A DNA stretch of 64,000 nt from Prorocentrum cordatum (GCA_963575745.1 CAUYUJ010017902.1:103501-167500), one strand, 5' to 3'; numbered from the stretch's first letter, positions 44,436-55,182 are shown. A program made the numbers and translations. Notes: generated by a model from the sequence alone, not told the origin.

Positions 44436-44477
44436 AAAATTATCCTGACGAAGGACCCCACCATATGCAGTTGTGAG
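44436..44477 (+). repeat. module L at left edge of array B
   Basis: AAAATTATCCTGACGAAGGA then CCCCACCATATGCAGTTGTGAG. It matches the left flanks of the other arrays (48241, 51745, 53345). A weak R-like GGGGACGGTCCTC precedes it at 44395. Confidence 0.85.
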
Positions 44478-44519
44478 AAATGCGTTGTGGGTGCCGCTTT
44501 TGGTGGGCCGTGCAACGCG

Positions 44520-45610
44520 TAATGGGGCGCGCGGTGGTATTAGGTGGGGTGAACGCACGCGGGTGGTCCCACTGGGGCCTTCGGTGGAAATCCGTGTGGG
44601 GCCACGACGCGCTGTGCTGGGTTGTGTGGACGCATGCGGGCGGTGCCATTGGGGCCTTCCGTTGGGCCCCCATACGAGGCCACGGAACGCTGTACTGGGC
44701 GGGGGGGACGCATGCGGGCGGTCCCACTAGGACCGCTGGAGCTCCATATGGGCCCACGAAACGCTGCATTGGTGTGGCGGACGCATGCGGTCACCCCCAT
44801 TGGGGCCTTCGGTGGAGCTCCCTAGGGGGCCACGAACGCATGCGGGCACTTCCACTGGGGCTTTCGGAGGATCTCCTTACGGGGCCGCGGAACACTGTAC
44901 TGGGAGGGGGGGGGGGGGGGGCGCGCATGCTGGCACCTCCGCCGGGGCCTTCGGTTGACCTCCTTATGGGGCCACGAAACGTTGCTCTGGGTGGGGGAAA
45001 CGCACGCGGGCACCTCCACTGGGACCTTCGGTGGGGTTCCCTATGGGGTCACAAAACGCTGTATTGGGTGGGGGACGCATGCGGGCACCCCCGCTGGAGC
45101 CATCGGTGCAACTCCGTATGGGGCCACCCAACGCTGTGTTGGGTGGGGGGGCACATGCGGGCACCCCCACGGGGGCCGTCGGTGTAGCTCCCTACGGGGC
45201 CACGAAACGCTGGTGGGGGGGACACATGCGGGCACCCCCACCGGGCCTTCGGTGGGGTTCCCTCTGGGGTCACGAAACGCTGTACTGGGTCGGGGTGACG
45301 CATGCGGGCACCTCCCCTGGGGCCTTCGGTTGAGCTTACTACGGGGCCACGAAACGCTGCACTGGGTGGGGGTGCACATGCGAGCACCTCCACCGGGGCC
45401 GTCGGTGGAGCTCCCTGCGGGGCCGCGAAACGCTATACTGGGCGGGGTGGGCGTATGCGGGCACCCCCACGGGGGCCGTCGGTGGAGCTCCCTATGGGGC
45501 CACGAAATGCTGCACTGGGGGGGGGGGGGGGGGGGGGCGCACGCGGGCACCCCAACTGGGGCCTTCGGTGGAAGTCCCTATGGGGCCACGAAACGCTGCA
45601 CTGAGTGGGG
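44520..45610 (+). repeat. minisatellite array B (about 13 units)
   Basis: Units of about 70-95 bp with core GGGGCCTTCGGTGGAGCTCC, then TATGGGGCCACGAAACGCTG and a TACTGGG...GACGCATGCGGGCA linker. A poly-G run (about 44905-44920 and 45518-45536) replaces part of the linker in some units. Confidence 0.95.
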
Positions 45611-46916
45611 GAAACGCAGGGAGGAGGGAGGAGGGAAAGAGGGGGAGGAGGAGGGAATTTTGAATTGCGACCTGATTCGCCACAGACAGCGGTCAGATGA
45701 CGACGGCACTCAACTGGCTTCATACAAACGAGCATTCGAAAGCATTAAACCACGGGCGCCAAGGAGAGTACACGCTCACGGCCCATCCACCCCATAAGTC
45801 CGCCCCCCGACCAAACCCCCCACTAGGTATGACAGGTTGGCGCCGTGTGTCGCTAAAGCACGACCAGGCTCCGACCCCAAACGGCCGGAGAACAAGTCAA
45901 GTCCACTCCAATCCCCCCCAACCACTGCCCCACCCCCGACAGCAACTCTTGCCGAAACAGGCGCAGCCATGAACGGCGCACGAGTGGGGGATGAGTAAGG
46001 GGAACATGTAAGAGCAGGGAAGATAGCAGGGGAAAAGGACATCGCCTCTGAGCGAGTCCGCTGCGGGCACCATCGTACCAGAAAGCACGGCGGGGCACGC
46101 TATTCGCACTCTCGGCCATGCCGCCAGCAAGTGAGACCAGCACGTGACACGCACCACAAAATGCAAAGAGACGGTCCTGACAAACGAACTCCACGATGTC
46201 CGCAAGCAGTGGGCGGGCAAAGTAACGACAGCAAGAGGCAGCAACCCTTCCCTTCTACCCCATCGCTGCAGCAACCCGACCCTGCTACCCCTTCTCTGCC
46301 GCTCGCCGCACGCGTGGAAGGGTGCGGAGGTGGAGGCGGAAGGGGAATACATGAAAGTGGCACCCCATGGACCCGAGGGGATACACGCTCCGTCGCATTT
46401 AAGCCGTCGTGGGCACTCGTATGGGCTCTACGGGTCTACCCCCTCGGGAAATAATATGCACTGACGGACGGCGACATTCGCCTCTCCGCTTGTCCTCTGC
46501 GAACACCACATCTCCAGCTCGGCATGGCGGGGCACGCTATTCGTACTCTCGGCCCGCTGCCAGCTCGTGGGGTCAAGGATATGACATCATGAGGCGAAGT
46601 ATCCGCCCACCCTTCTACTTCATCACTGCTATGTGCAAGAAAGGGCATGCAATGCTGCAACCCAGCTCTGCCACCCCATGACTGCTACACACAACACGCA
46701 TGAGAGGAGCAGGGTGAGAATGGAAGGTAAAGGAGGGGGAAGGGGGAGACTTTGGCATACTGAACACTCCTGTCATCGACCTACCCTCTTGCTGAGACTA
46801 GTCAAACAGGTTGAATCTGAAATTTGGATCCGTGGTCCATGGTGCAACAACACGCAGCCTGGCCTCACGTTCAGCCTCTATCTTCGCCTTTCGCCGTCTA
46901 CGGGCCTCTTGCCTAT
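45611..46916. other. GA-rich array edge, then no gene seen
   Basis: 45615-45660 is GGA-rich, as at other array ends, but module R is missing. Further right, GGCGGGGCACGCTATTCG(C/T)ACTCTCGG occurs twice (46089 and 46527), a short dispersed repeat. No recognisable protein. Confidence 0.45.
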
Positions 46917-48085
46917 TCACCCTGACAGTGTGGCAGTAGTCAGCGGTGCTGGCCCACGGCTCTGCTCATCCAAAAACTCCCTCGCGACAACATATTCCTC
47001 CTCACACCAGGCTGCCTGACCTCCCTCCTCCTCTGCCTCCGCTTCCTGAGCGAGTGGGGACTGGGAAGCGACCGGTTCCGTCGTTGCCTCCTGTGGTGCA
47101 GGCACGGGCAGGAACCTCTCCATTTCTGGGTCAGGACGGGCGCGCTTGTGGGCTCTGGACACAAAATCTGGGGCCCACGACCCCTCTTTGCCCGCGTACG
47201 GATCCCAAGCAACCCAGAACTGTAGCAACTCCTGACGCGTCGCTTCATCGCACATATCGCACGGGAACTCGTCATCATGTGATCCCGACTCGTCGCCGAA
47301 CATCGCACTGATAGTAGTAGCGATGCAGTCCGCGATACATCGGCATAACCCAGTCGGATACGTCTTTTTCTGGGCTCTCGCCAAGCTCGCGACTTCCGAT
47401 CGTATCCTAGCAGGGTCCGATGTCCACCCCTCCCGTGCGAGCACCTTCCCCGCCCAGGCGTGTTGAGTAGTGCTGTGTGTAGCCCTGGCATCCTAAGGGC
47501 TAGTATACGTGTCGGGGCACGTGAACTCTGTCCGTGCTCACATTGGTCGAAGTCCGTGGTAGTTACAGCGGGCGACGACTCCAGTGCACGGAGAGGGTGC
47601 CAACTGAAAGAACTGACCGCCTGTAGCCTCCACCCGCAAGGCTGTGGATGCTCCATCCAGCAGGAGGTGCCCACCTCCAAATGCACTGCAAACAGTTCCA
47701 CCATGGCCTGGAGCAGTGCATTACGTACCCACAACTGTCCATTTGCCGTGGTGTCACGTTGGTTTTTCCCCAGAAGGCGTCGTGTGTACGTAAGGGGGGT
47801 GGCCCAGGGCCGTCGGACCATCGTGACGCAGACCACGTCTCACATGGGGGGCCCCCTCCAGACAAAATAACCCGCCGATCTCGAATATGCACCTTCCACG
47901 TCTCGAGTGTATTTCTATTCATCATATCACCTAACGTCGCGTGGATCGCAATATCTACCGACAGCCCATGAATACAGTAGTTAGCCTCATGGTGGGACCA
48001 ATGTAGATGTGCTTGAATATCTCCAGCCCTCCGACGCCCGCAATATACATTCAACACAAAGTACTCAGTGCGCCGTAGCAATCCC
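46917..48085 (-). pseudogene. retroelement polyprotein fragment with GGPPCETWSASR motif, frameshifted
   Basis: Three minus frames read as one protein. 48081 to about 47750: VLNVYCGRRRAGDIQAHLHW, GLSVDIAIHATLGDM, then GGGPPCETWSASRW at about 47865-47822. 47750-47470: LLQAMVELFAVHLEVG, WMEHPQP, DFDQCEHGQSSRAPTRILAL and GRGRCSHG. From 47444: ARAQKKTYPTGLCRCIADCI. I recognise this order from dinoflagellate retroelement-type polyproteins. The Gly-Pro-Pro-Cys block recalls motif IV of C5-cytosine methyltransferases, whose Cys is catalytic, but activity here is not implied. Frames shift near 47750 and 47455, so the copy is dead. No reverse transcriptase motif lies in the window next to it. It sits between minisatellite arrays B and C. 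Confidence 0.65.
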
Positions 48086-48172
48086 TGTGTACTGCTCTGT
48101 CAAGAACAACCGACTTGGGTAGCGCTCTGTGAAGGAGGAGGGGGAGAAGGAGGAGAGGAGAGAGAGAGAGAG

Positions 48173-48277
48173 AAGGAACGCTGGGACCGTCTCTTGAAAA
48201 CGAGGACCCAACATTCCAGGATGGTTGGGAACAAAAGAACAAATCATTTGGCGAAGGACTCAACCATATGCAGTTCC
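48173..48277 (+). repeat. complete R-L module left of array C
   Basis: R: GAACGCTGGGACCGTCTCTT...GAGGACCCAACATTCC then AGGATGGTTGGGAA; an 18-bp link; L: GGCGAAGGACTCAACCATAT then GCAGTT. A GA-rich tract (48131-48174) precedes it, as at the right end of arrays. The same module with the same 18-bp link length is at 53283-53388. Confidence 0.85.
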
Positions 48278-48299
48278 GAGCACCGTCGTTGTATGCACA

Positions 48300-49635
48300 G
48301 AATTCGGAAGAGTTCCCTATAGGGCCACGAAAGTTTGAGGGGGGTGCCAAAATTTGTCTGGTGGGCGCATGCGAAAGCAGCCACTGGGGCTGTCGGTGGA
48401 ATTCCCGATGGGGCCACTAGACGCGTGAGAGGTGTGCCAAAATAGGTGCGGTGGGCGCATGCGACCGCAGCCAGTGGGGTCGTCCGTGGAGCCCCCTATG
48501 GTGCCGCGAAACGTGTGAGGGGTGTGCCGACATGAGTGAGGTGGGCGCATGCGAACGCAGCCACTTGCAACTTCGGTGAAGCTCCCTTGGGGGCCACAAA
48601 ACGTGTGAGGGGTGTGCCGAATTGGGTGCGCCTGACGCATGCGGGCGGTGGCACTGGGGCATTCGGTGGAGCTCCCTGTGGGGCCACGAAACGTGTGAGG
48701 GGTGTGACGAAATGGGTGTGCCTGACGCATGCGGGCGGTGGCACCGGGGCCTTCGGTGGAGCTCCCTGCGGGGCCACGAAACGTGAGGGGTGTGCCGAAA
48801 ACGGTGTGCGTGACGCATGCGTGCTGTGGCACTGGAGCCTTGGGTGGAGCCCCTTGTGAGGCCACGAAACCTGTGAAGGGTGTGCCGAAACAGATGTGCC
48901 TGACGCATGCGGGCGGTGGCACTTGGGCCTTCCCTGGAGCTCCCTGCGGGGCCACGAAACAGGGGTGTGCCGAAAACGGTGTGCGTGACGCATGCGGGCG
49001 GTGGAGCTGGGGCCTTCGGTGGAGCTCTCTATGGGACCACGAAACGTGTGAGGGGTGTGCTGGATTAGGTGTGCGTGACGCATGTGGGCGGTGGCACCGA
49101 GGCCTTCGGTGGAGCTCCCTGAGGGGCCACAAAACGTGTGAGGGGTGTGCCGAATTGGGTGCGCCTGACGCATGCGGGCGGTGGCACTGGGGCATTCGGT
49201 GGAGCTCCCTGTGGGGCCACGAAACGTGTGAGGGGTGTGACGAAATGGGTGTGCCTGACGCATGCGGGCGGTGGCACCGGGGCCTTCGGTGGAGCTCCCT
49301 GCGGGGCCACGAAACGTGAGGGGTGTGCCGAAAACGGTGTGCGTGACGCATGCGTGCTGTGGCACTGGAGCCTTGGGTGGAGCTCCTTGTGAGGCCACGA
49401 AACCTGTGAAGGGTGTGCCGAAACAGATGTGCCTGACGCATGCGGGCGGTGGCACTGGGGCATTCGGTGGAGCTCCCTGTGGGGCCACGAAACGTGTGAG
49501 GGGTGTGCCGAAAACGGTGTGCGTGACGCATGCGGGCGGTGGCACTGGGGCCTTCGGCGGAGCTCCCTATGGGGCCACAGAACGTGTGAGGGGTTTGCCG
49601 AAATGGATGTGCGTGACGCATGCGGGCGGTGCACG
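48300..49635 (+). repeat. minisatellite array C (about 15 units of 90 bp)
   Basis: Core GGGGCCTTCGGTGGAGCTCC and GGGGCCACGAAACGTGTGAG, linker GGGTGTGCCGAAA...TGACGCATGCGGGCGGTGGC. Since 90 bp is 30 codons, frames stay open on both strands (a 434-codon frame on the minus strand) without being genes. 48601-48922 and 49134-49455 are nearly identical (533-bp higher-order repeat). Confidence 0.95.
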
Positions 49636-49678
49636 GAGGAGGGGAGGAGAAGAGAAGGAAGGAAGGAGGGAGGGAGGG

Positions 49679-49738
49679 AACGCGGGGACCGTTTCCTCAA
49701 AACGAGGACCCTATACCACAGGATGGTTCGGAAAAAAC
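49679..49738 (+). repeat. module R at right edge of array C
   Basis: GAACGCGGGGACCGTTTCCT...CGAGGACCCTATACCACAGG then ATGGTTCGG. Preceded by a GGA/GGGA tract. No module L follows. Confidence 0.85.
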
Positions 49739-50605
49739 GACTACACTAGCTGTGCGATCACCTGGCGCCAGAGTGGCAAAACGCACTACGAGACAGCATT
49801 GTCCCAAGCGAAACCGGTAAATGCTGCTGGGGAGCATGACTCGGCTGTACTGACAGATGGCTCGCCCTTGAAACGAACAGACCGCTCGACGAGTCTGGTA
49901 GCTTGCCACCTTGCCTGTAGCACTCAGAACTTCAGATACAAAGTGCGAATGTGACAATAGGCCGCGTGACAAGCGGGCTCCGCTTTGTGTCGGCTTGACG
50001 CGGTGTACCAGATAAACAAATCCATCGGAAGCGCACGAACAACCGTCCAATGCACAGATCGGCTCACACATCGTCTCTCCGTGCGGCTTACTTCGACTCA
50101 TACCTTTCGTCAAGATCGGTGGAGCACATGCTAAAATGATCGCGTTGACCTCTGGCAATCATTTTGCAACGACTTCCGACATCCCATCCACTGCTTCTGC
50201 GCCCCCTGTGCAAAAGCTCTGACAGTCCAAAAGAAGGAAAGCTTGCCCCGCTGGGAGCCCGTTCAGCGTGCTGAGAAGTCTGCTCGCCGAGTCGAGGTGG
50301 CACAAGTCTTTGGACTCAAGATACTCGCGTGGCAAGTCTGTGCAATGCACACGACCGGGATGATGATAGGAACACAGGACCAGCCCTTGACTCGCCAAGA
50401 GAGGTGCACTCTTCACTGATACACAAGCGAACAAACAACAAGATGGCACGTGAAGGCAAAGCCTGCTGGCGTCCACGGCAGCCTGGCATGCTGAATGACG
50501 GCTGGCTTGGAACAAATATGCTCGAAGCGGGCGTCTGAGACAAATGCATTCTGGGGCGACTGTGACTAGATCTGTCAGAGCCTTCGTGAGTCACACCGAG
50601 GATCC
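49739..50605. other. no gene seen
   Basis: Mixed sequence of moderate GC with frames of 60-150 codons and no recognisable motif. Confidence 0.4.
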
Positions 50606-50771
50606 GCTGGTGAAGGGGCCCTGGGACACACATAAATACACACAAATAAACAGATTCCCAATATTTTCCTATATTTCCTGGGTTTTTGTCTTCCCCCCCA
50701 CTTCCCATATTTTCCCATATTTTCCTGGGAATCGACGATTAACTGTGTCTGTGTGTTTCTTTCCCTCCTGA
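50606..50771 (+). repeat. dispersed repeat, copy 2 of 2
   Basis: Matches 13399-13567 (GGGGCCCTGGGACACA...CATATTTTCCTGGGAATCG...TGTGTCTGTGTG...CTCCTGAG). Confidence 0.85.
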
Positions 50772-50900
50772 GCTGGCCCCGCTGTGTCGCATCCAGGCTG
50801 CGAAGGCCCCGAGCATCACCCCCAGGCACGTGAAAAGAAGCTCTGTTGCGCGCGCAGTAGCACAACGCCTGCAGGAGCTCTCTTGTGCCCCCTCTGCCAC

Positions 50901-51713
50901 CTACTCCGGATTCCATAACAAAGTCGGGGGGGTCACATTTGGGGGGGGTCTGATTTGAGCTCTCTTGGAGGGTTGGGGGGGGTCTGGGCAAAGCGCCGCC
51001 CTTTCATGGATGGTCTGGGAGGGTCTAAAACTTCTCGTCTGGGAGGGTTGAGACCCCCTCCCTTTTATTACGAAATCTGGAGTACCCCCTGCCCCAAACC
51101 ACGAGCCAAAGGACCCAAGCTGTAGGGGTGGAGATGCCATTGCTCGTCCACGACTCCCTTGCCTCGAAGGATTGGGCTCTCGGTTCCCGGGGGCCCGCGT
51201 CCCGTGAGAAGCGCGATTGGCACCTTGCCCCTGAGGCCACGAGGCCTGATGAGGTGCATGACATGTCTGCCCCCAGAGGCCGCGACCCCACTCACGATGC
51301 AGTTGCTCCCCGCTCCTGCAGCCTCCGTCCCTCCAACAACCTGAGCTGGCAGGCATGGGAGGCGCCGCCCCTTCGAGCAAGTACACCGCGCAGTGGGCCC
51401 GCTCGGAGCAATTCCAGCACCGAAGCAGAAGGCACTCGTGATGCGTGGAGAGTTCTCTATGCACCGCTCCCCATACCCGAATACCAGGAATTTGCCACCA
51501 CGCTGACGGCCTGGGGCCCAAGAGAACAGCCGCACACATCTCTGGCCAGGCTGGGCAATCAGCGCACTCCTGCGCAACGCCATGCGCGCAGAGACGCCCA
51601 CATCGGAGAGACGGGGCAGGGCCAGGGGTGGGGCGACGGGGCCCCCTCACGGAGGACCGCGGGCGCCCCGGCGGAGTCGCTTCGTAGCCCGACCTTGGGC
51701 TTAGGTCGGGCAT
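50901..51713 (-). pseudogene. possible remnant with damaged zinc knuckle
   Basis: A minus frame includes LLLRCWNCSERAHCAVYLLE at about 51430-51368. Gag-type zinc knuckles are Cys-x2-Cys-x4-His-x4-Cys; here the first three ligands are present and the last Cys position is Leu. The surrounding residues do not resemble a family I know, and frames on both strands are open by composition, so this is a weak call for a retroelement scrap. Confidence 0.25.
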
Positions 51714-51744
51714 GTCACCCTACAGGGCGGAATTTGGAGGAAAA

Positions 51745-51870
51745 ATAAAAAATCCTGGCGAAGGACCCAACCATATGCAGTTGTGACTACAGCAATTGTG
51801 AATAGCTTCTTCGGTGGCGATCCCTATGGGGCCACGAACCGTGCGAAGGATGTGCCGACATGTGTGGAGG
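51745..51870 (+). repeat. module L with a single minisatellite unit
   Basis: AATCCTGGCGAAGGACCCAA then CCATATGCAGTTGTGACTAC, followed by TTCTTCGGTGGCGATCCCTA and GGGGCCACGAACCGTG. About 180 bp of unrelated sequence separates it from array E. Confidence 0.8.
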
Positions 51871-52047
51871 GGTACACAACACGAACGGAAACGATAGGCC
51901 TGAGCACGGGGGACTGAGCGCGAGTGAGACTGAGCGCGAGCGCGTCTGATTGTGATAAAAACTGCGTGCGAGTGAATCTATGTGCATGAATGCGAGCATG
52001 GACACGACGAGTGTAAATGTATGTGACTGTGAATATTGGGCGTGGCG
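51871..52047. other. spacer, no gene seen
   Basis: Non-repeat sequence with GAGCGCGAG(T/C)G words between the lone unit and array E. Confidence 0.5.
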
Positions 52048-53245
52048 GGGGCCTAACGGGCCACGAAGCGCGTCAGGGGCGTACTGGGTGTGGTGGACGC
52101 ATGCGGGCACCCCCCCTGGGGCCGCAGGTGGAACTCCATAGTAGGCCACGAAACACTGAACTGGGTGTGGCGGACGCATGCGGAGCACCCCACTGGGGCC
52201 TTCGGTGGAACTCCCTATAAGGCCACGAAGCCCTGTACAGGGTGTGGCGGACGCATGTGGCCACCCCCACTGGGGCCTTGGGTGGAGCTCCCTATGGGGC
52301 TATGAAGCGCTGTACTGGGTGTGGCGGACGCATGTGGCCACCCCCATTGGGGCCTTGGGTGGAGCTCCGTGTGGGGCCGCGAGACGCTGTACTGGGTGTG
52401 GCGGCCGCATGTGGCCACCCCCACTGGGTTTTCGGTGGAACTCCCCATGGGGCCACGAAGCGCTGTTATGGGTGTGGCGGACGCATGTGGCCACCCCCAC
52501 TGGGGCCTGAGATGGAACTCCGTATAACGCCACGAAACGTGTGAAGGGTGTGCCGAGATGGGTGTGGCGGACGCATGTGGCCACCCCCAGTGGGGCCTTA
52601 GGTGGAGACGACACGCTGTACTGGGTGTGGCGGACGCATGTGGCCACCCCCACTGGGCCCTTGTGTGGACCACGAAGCGCTGCACTGGGTGTGGCGGACG
52701 CATGTGGCCACCCCCACTGGGGCCTTGGGTGGAACTCCCTATGGGGCCACGAAACGCTGTACTGGGTGTGGCGGACGCATGTGGCCACCCCCATTGGGGC
52801 CTTGGGTGGAGCTCCCTATGGGGCCACGAAACGCCGTACTGGGTGTGGCAGACGCATGTGGCCACCCCCACTGGGGGCTTCGGTGGAGCTCCCTATGGGG
52901 CCACGAAACGTTGTACTGGGTGTGGCGGACACATGTGGCCACCCCACTGGGGCCTTGGGTGGAGCTCCCTGTGGGGCCACGAAACGCTGTACTCGGTGTG
53001 GCGGACGCATGTGGCAACCCCCACTGGGGCCATGGGTGGAGCCCCCCATGGGACCACGAAGCGCTGTACTGGGTGTGGCGGGCGCATGTGGCTACCCCCT
53101 ATTGGGGCCTTGGGTGGAGCTCCCTATGGGGCCACGAAACGCTGTACTGGGTGTGGCGGACGCATGTGGCCATCCCCACTGGGGCCTTAGGTGGAGCTCC
53201 CTATGGGGCCAGGAAACGCCGTACTGGGTCGGCGAAACGCATGGA
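52048..53245 (+). repeat. minisatellite array E (about 15 units of 77 bp)
   Basis: Units are GGGTGTGGCGGACGCATGTG, GCCACCCCCACTGGGGCCTT, GGGTGGAGCTCCCTATGGGG, CCACGAAACGCTGTACT. 77 bp is not a multiple of three, so the open frames cycle; not coding. Confidence 0.95.
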
Positions 53246-53282
53246 GGAAGGACGAGGGTGGACGGGGGGCGGGAGGGGGCAG

Positions 53283-53388
53283 CGGGGCGATGATGCCTCG
53301 TCAGAACGAGGATCCAACACCACAGGATGGTTGGGAAATAATTCAAAATTATCCTGGCGAAGGACCCAACCATAAGCAGCTGTGGGTA
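53283..53388 (+). repeat. complete R-L module between arrays E and F
   Basis: GATGCCTCGTCAGAACGAGG, ATCCAACACCACAGGATGGT, TGGGAA, an 18-bp AT-rich link, then GGCGAAGGACCCAACCATAA and GCAGCTGTGGGTACCGCAAT. R can fold: CCAAC pairs with GTTGG around ACCACAGGAT. Confidence 0.85.
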
Positions 53389-53404
53389 CCGCAATTGTGA
53401 GCAT

Positions 53405-54727
53405 CTTCTTTGGTGAAGCTCCCTATGGGGCCACGAAACGCTGCAATGGGTGGGGGGGAACGCATGCGGGCGGTAGCACTGGGGCCGTCGGTGGAGCTCC
53501 CTATGGGGCCACGAAACGCTGTACTGGGCGTGTGAAAATCAAAATTGCGTATGGGACGCGCGCGGGCGGTCCCAGTGGGGGCTTCGGTGGAGCTCCCTAT
53601 GGGGCCACGAAACGCTGTACTGGGTTGGTGAAAATGCCATATTAGGCTTCCGGGGCGCATGCGGACGATCCCACTGGGGGCTTCGGTGGGGCTCCCCATG
53701 GGGCCACGAAACGCTGCACTGGGTGGGTGAAAATGTCAGATTGCGTGCGCGGGACGCATGCGGACGGTCCCACTGGGGGGTTCGGTGGAGCCCCCTTTTA
53801 TGAACCCACGAAACGCTGTACTGGGTGGGTGAAAATGCCAAATTGGGTGTGTGGGACGCATGTGGGCGGTCCCGCTGGGGGCTTTGGTGGAGCTCCCTAT
53901 TGGGGCCACGAAACGCTGTACTGGGCGTGTGAAAATCAAAATTGCGTATGGGACGCGCGCGGGCGGTCCCAGTGGGGGCTTCGGTGGAGCTCCCTATGGG
54001 GCCACGAAACGCTGTACTGGGTTGGTGAAAATGCCATATTGGGCTTCCGGGGCGCATGCGGACGATCCCACTGGGGGCTTCGGTGGGGCTCCCCATGGGG
54101 CCACGAAACGCTGCACTGGGTGGGTGAAAATGTCAGATTGCGTGCGCGGGACGCATGCGGACGGTCCCACTGGGGGGTTCGGTGGAGCCCCCTTTTATGA
54201 ACCCACGAAACGCTGTACTGGGTGGGTGAAAATGCCAAATTGGGTGTGTGGGACGCATGTGGGCGGTCCCGCTGGGGGCTTCGGTGGGGCTCCCCATGGG
54301 GGCCACGAAACGCGTGTGCGGGACCCATGCGGGCGGTCCCACTGGGGGCTTCGGTGGAGTTCCCTATGGGGCCATGAAGCGATGTACTGGGTAAGCGAAA
54401 ATGCCAAATTGGCTGTGCGGGACGCATGCGGACGGTCCCACTGGCCACGAAACGCTGTACTGGGTGTGGCGGACGCATGTGGCCACCCCTACTGGGGCCT
54501 CCGATGGAGCTCCCTATGAGGAAACGAAACGCTGTACTGGGTGTGGCGGACGCATGTGGCCACCCCCTGGGTGGGCCTTGGTGGAGCTCCCTATTGGGGC
54601 CACGAAACGCTGTACTGGGTGTGGCGGACGCATGTGGCCACCCCGACTGGGGCCTTGGGTGGGGCTCCCTATGGGGCCACGAAGCGCTGTACTGGGTGTG
54701 GCGGACGCATGTAGTACCCCCACTGGG
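53405..54727 (+). repeat. minisatellite array F (about 14 units, two linker types)
   Basis: Up to about 54430 units are 96-105 bp with linker TACTGGGTGGGTGAAAATGC and CAAATTGGGTGTGTGGGACG; after that they change to the 77-bp type of array E (TGTGGCGGACGCATGTGGCC). 53526-53880 and 53923-54277 are near-identical (397-bp higher-order repeat). Confidence 0.95.
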
Positions 54728-54750
54728 GGGGAGGGGCACGGGAGGAGGAG

Positions 54751-54808
54751 ACGCGGGGACCGTGTCTTCAAAACAAGGACCCAACACCACAGGATGGTTG
54801 GGAAAAAC
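54751..54808 (+). repeat. module R at right edge of array F
   Basis: ACGCGGGGACCGTGTCTTCA, AAACAAGGACCCAACACCAC, AGGATGGTTGGGAA. No L follows. Confidence 0.85.
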
Positions 54809-54855
54809 CCTCCAACATGGTCCAAAAGAGTCGAAACATCATCCCCACACACTAT

Positions 54856-54905
54856 CTTCTTGACTCTTCTTGAATACTCCTCCTGCAGAGGGACACGCCC
54901 GACCT
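54856..54905 (+). repeat. dispersed repeat, copy 2 of 3
   Basis: GACTCTTCTTGAATACTCCT then CCTGCAGAGGGACACGCCCG; see 6373 and 59139. Confidence 0.7.
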
Positions 54906-55009
54906 CATCTTGGGCTCGCCCTCCTTCCCCCCTCCGCGGGCGCCCGACTGCTCGGGAGCGGCCTGACCGACCCCTCCCGTGACGAGCCCCACACCTGTGA
55001 CTGAGTCTC

Positions 55010-55182
55010 GTTTAACCGATCCCCATCCCCAGCGGCGTGGCCTGGGCCCCACTAGACGACTTCACCCCTAGATGGGGATGTAGGTCGTCCTCTTCGGGTT
55101 TCGAGGGGTATATCCCCAACTGAGGTGGTAATTTGGTGGGGGTCTCGAAGGAGATGGGGATGGGGATGGGGATCGGTTAAAC
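55010..55182. mobile_element. MITE-like element, 21-bp perfect terminal inverted repeats
   Basis: The arm starts GTTTAACCGATCCCCATCCC at 55010-55030 and is repeated exactly inverted at 55162-55182. The 131-bp interior has smaller stems (GACGAC...GTCGTC). ACCTGTGAC occurs 18-26 bases outside the left end and 8-16 bases outside the right end, so it is not a simple target duplication. No coding capacity. Confidence 0.8.

Noticed and set aside
48317-49621. 434-codon minus-strand frame through array C, and similar frames in arrays B, E and F
   Set aside because: The 90-bp period keeps frames open on both strands; arrays with a 77-bp period show the same peptides cycling through frames. No leader, splice sites or non-repeat domain.
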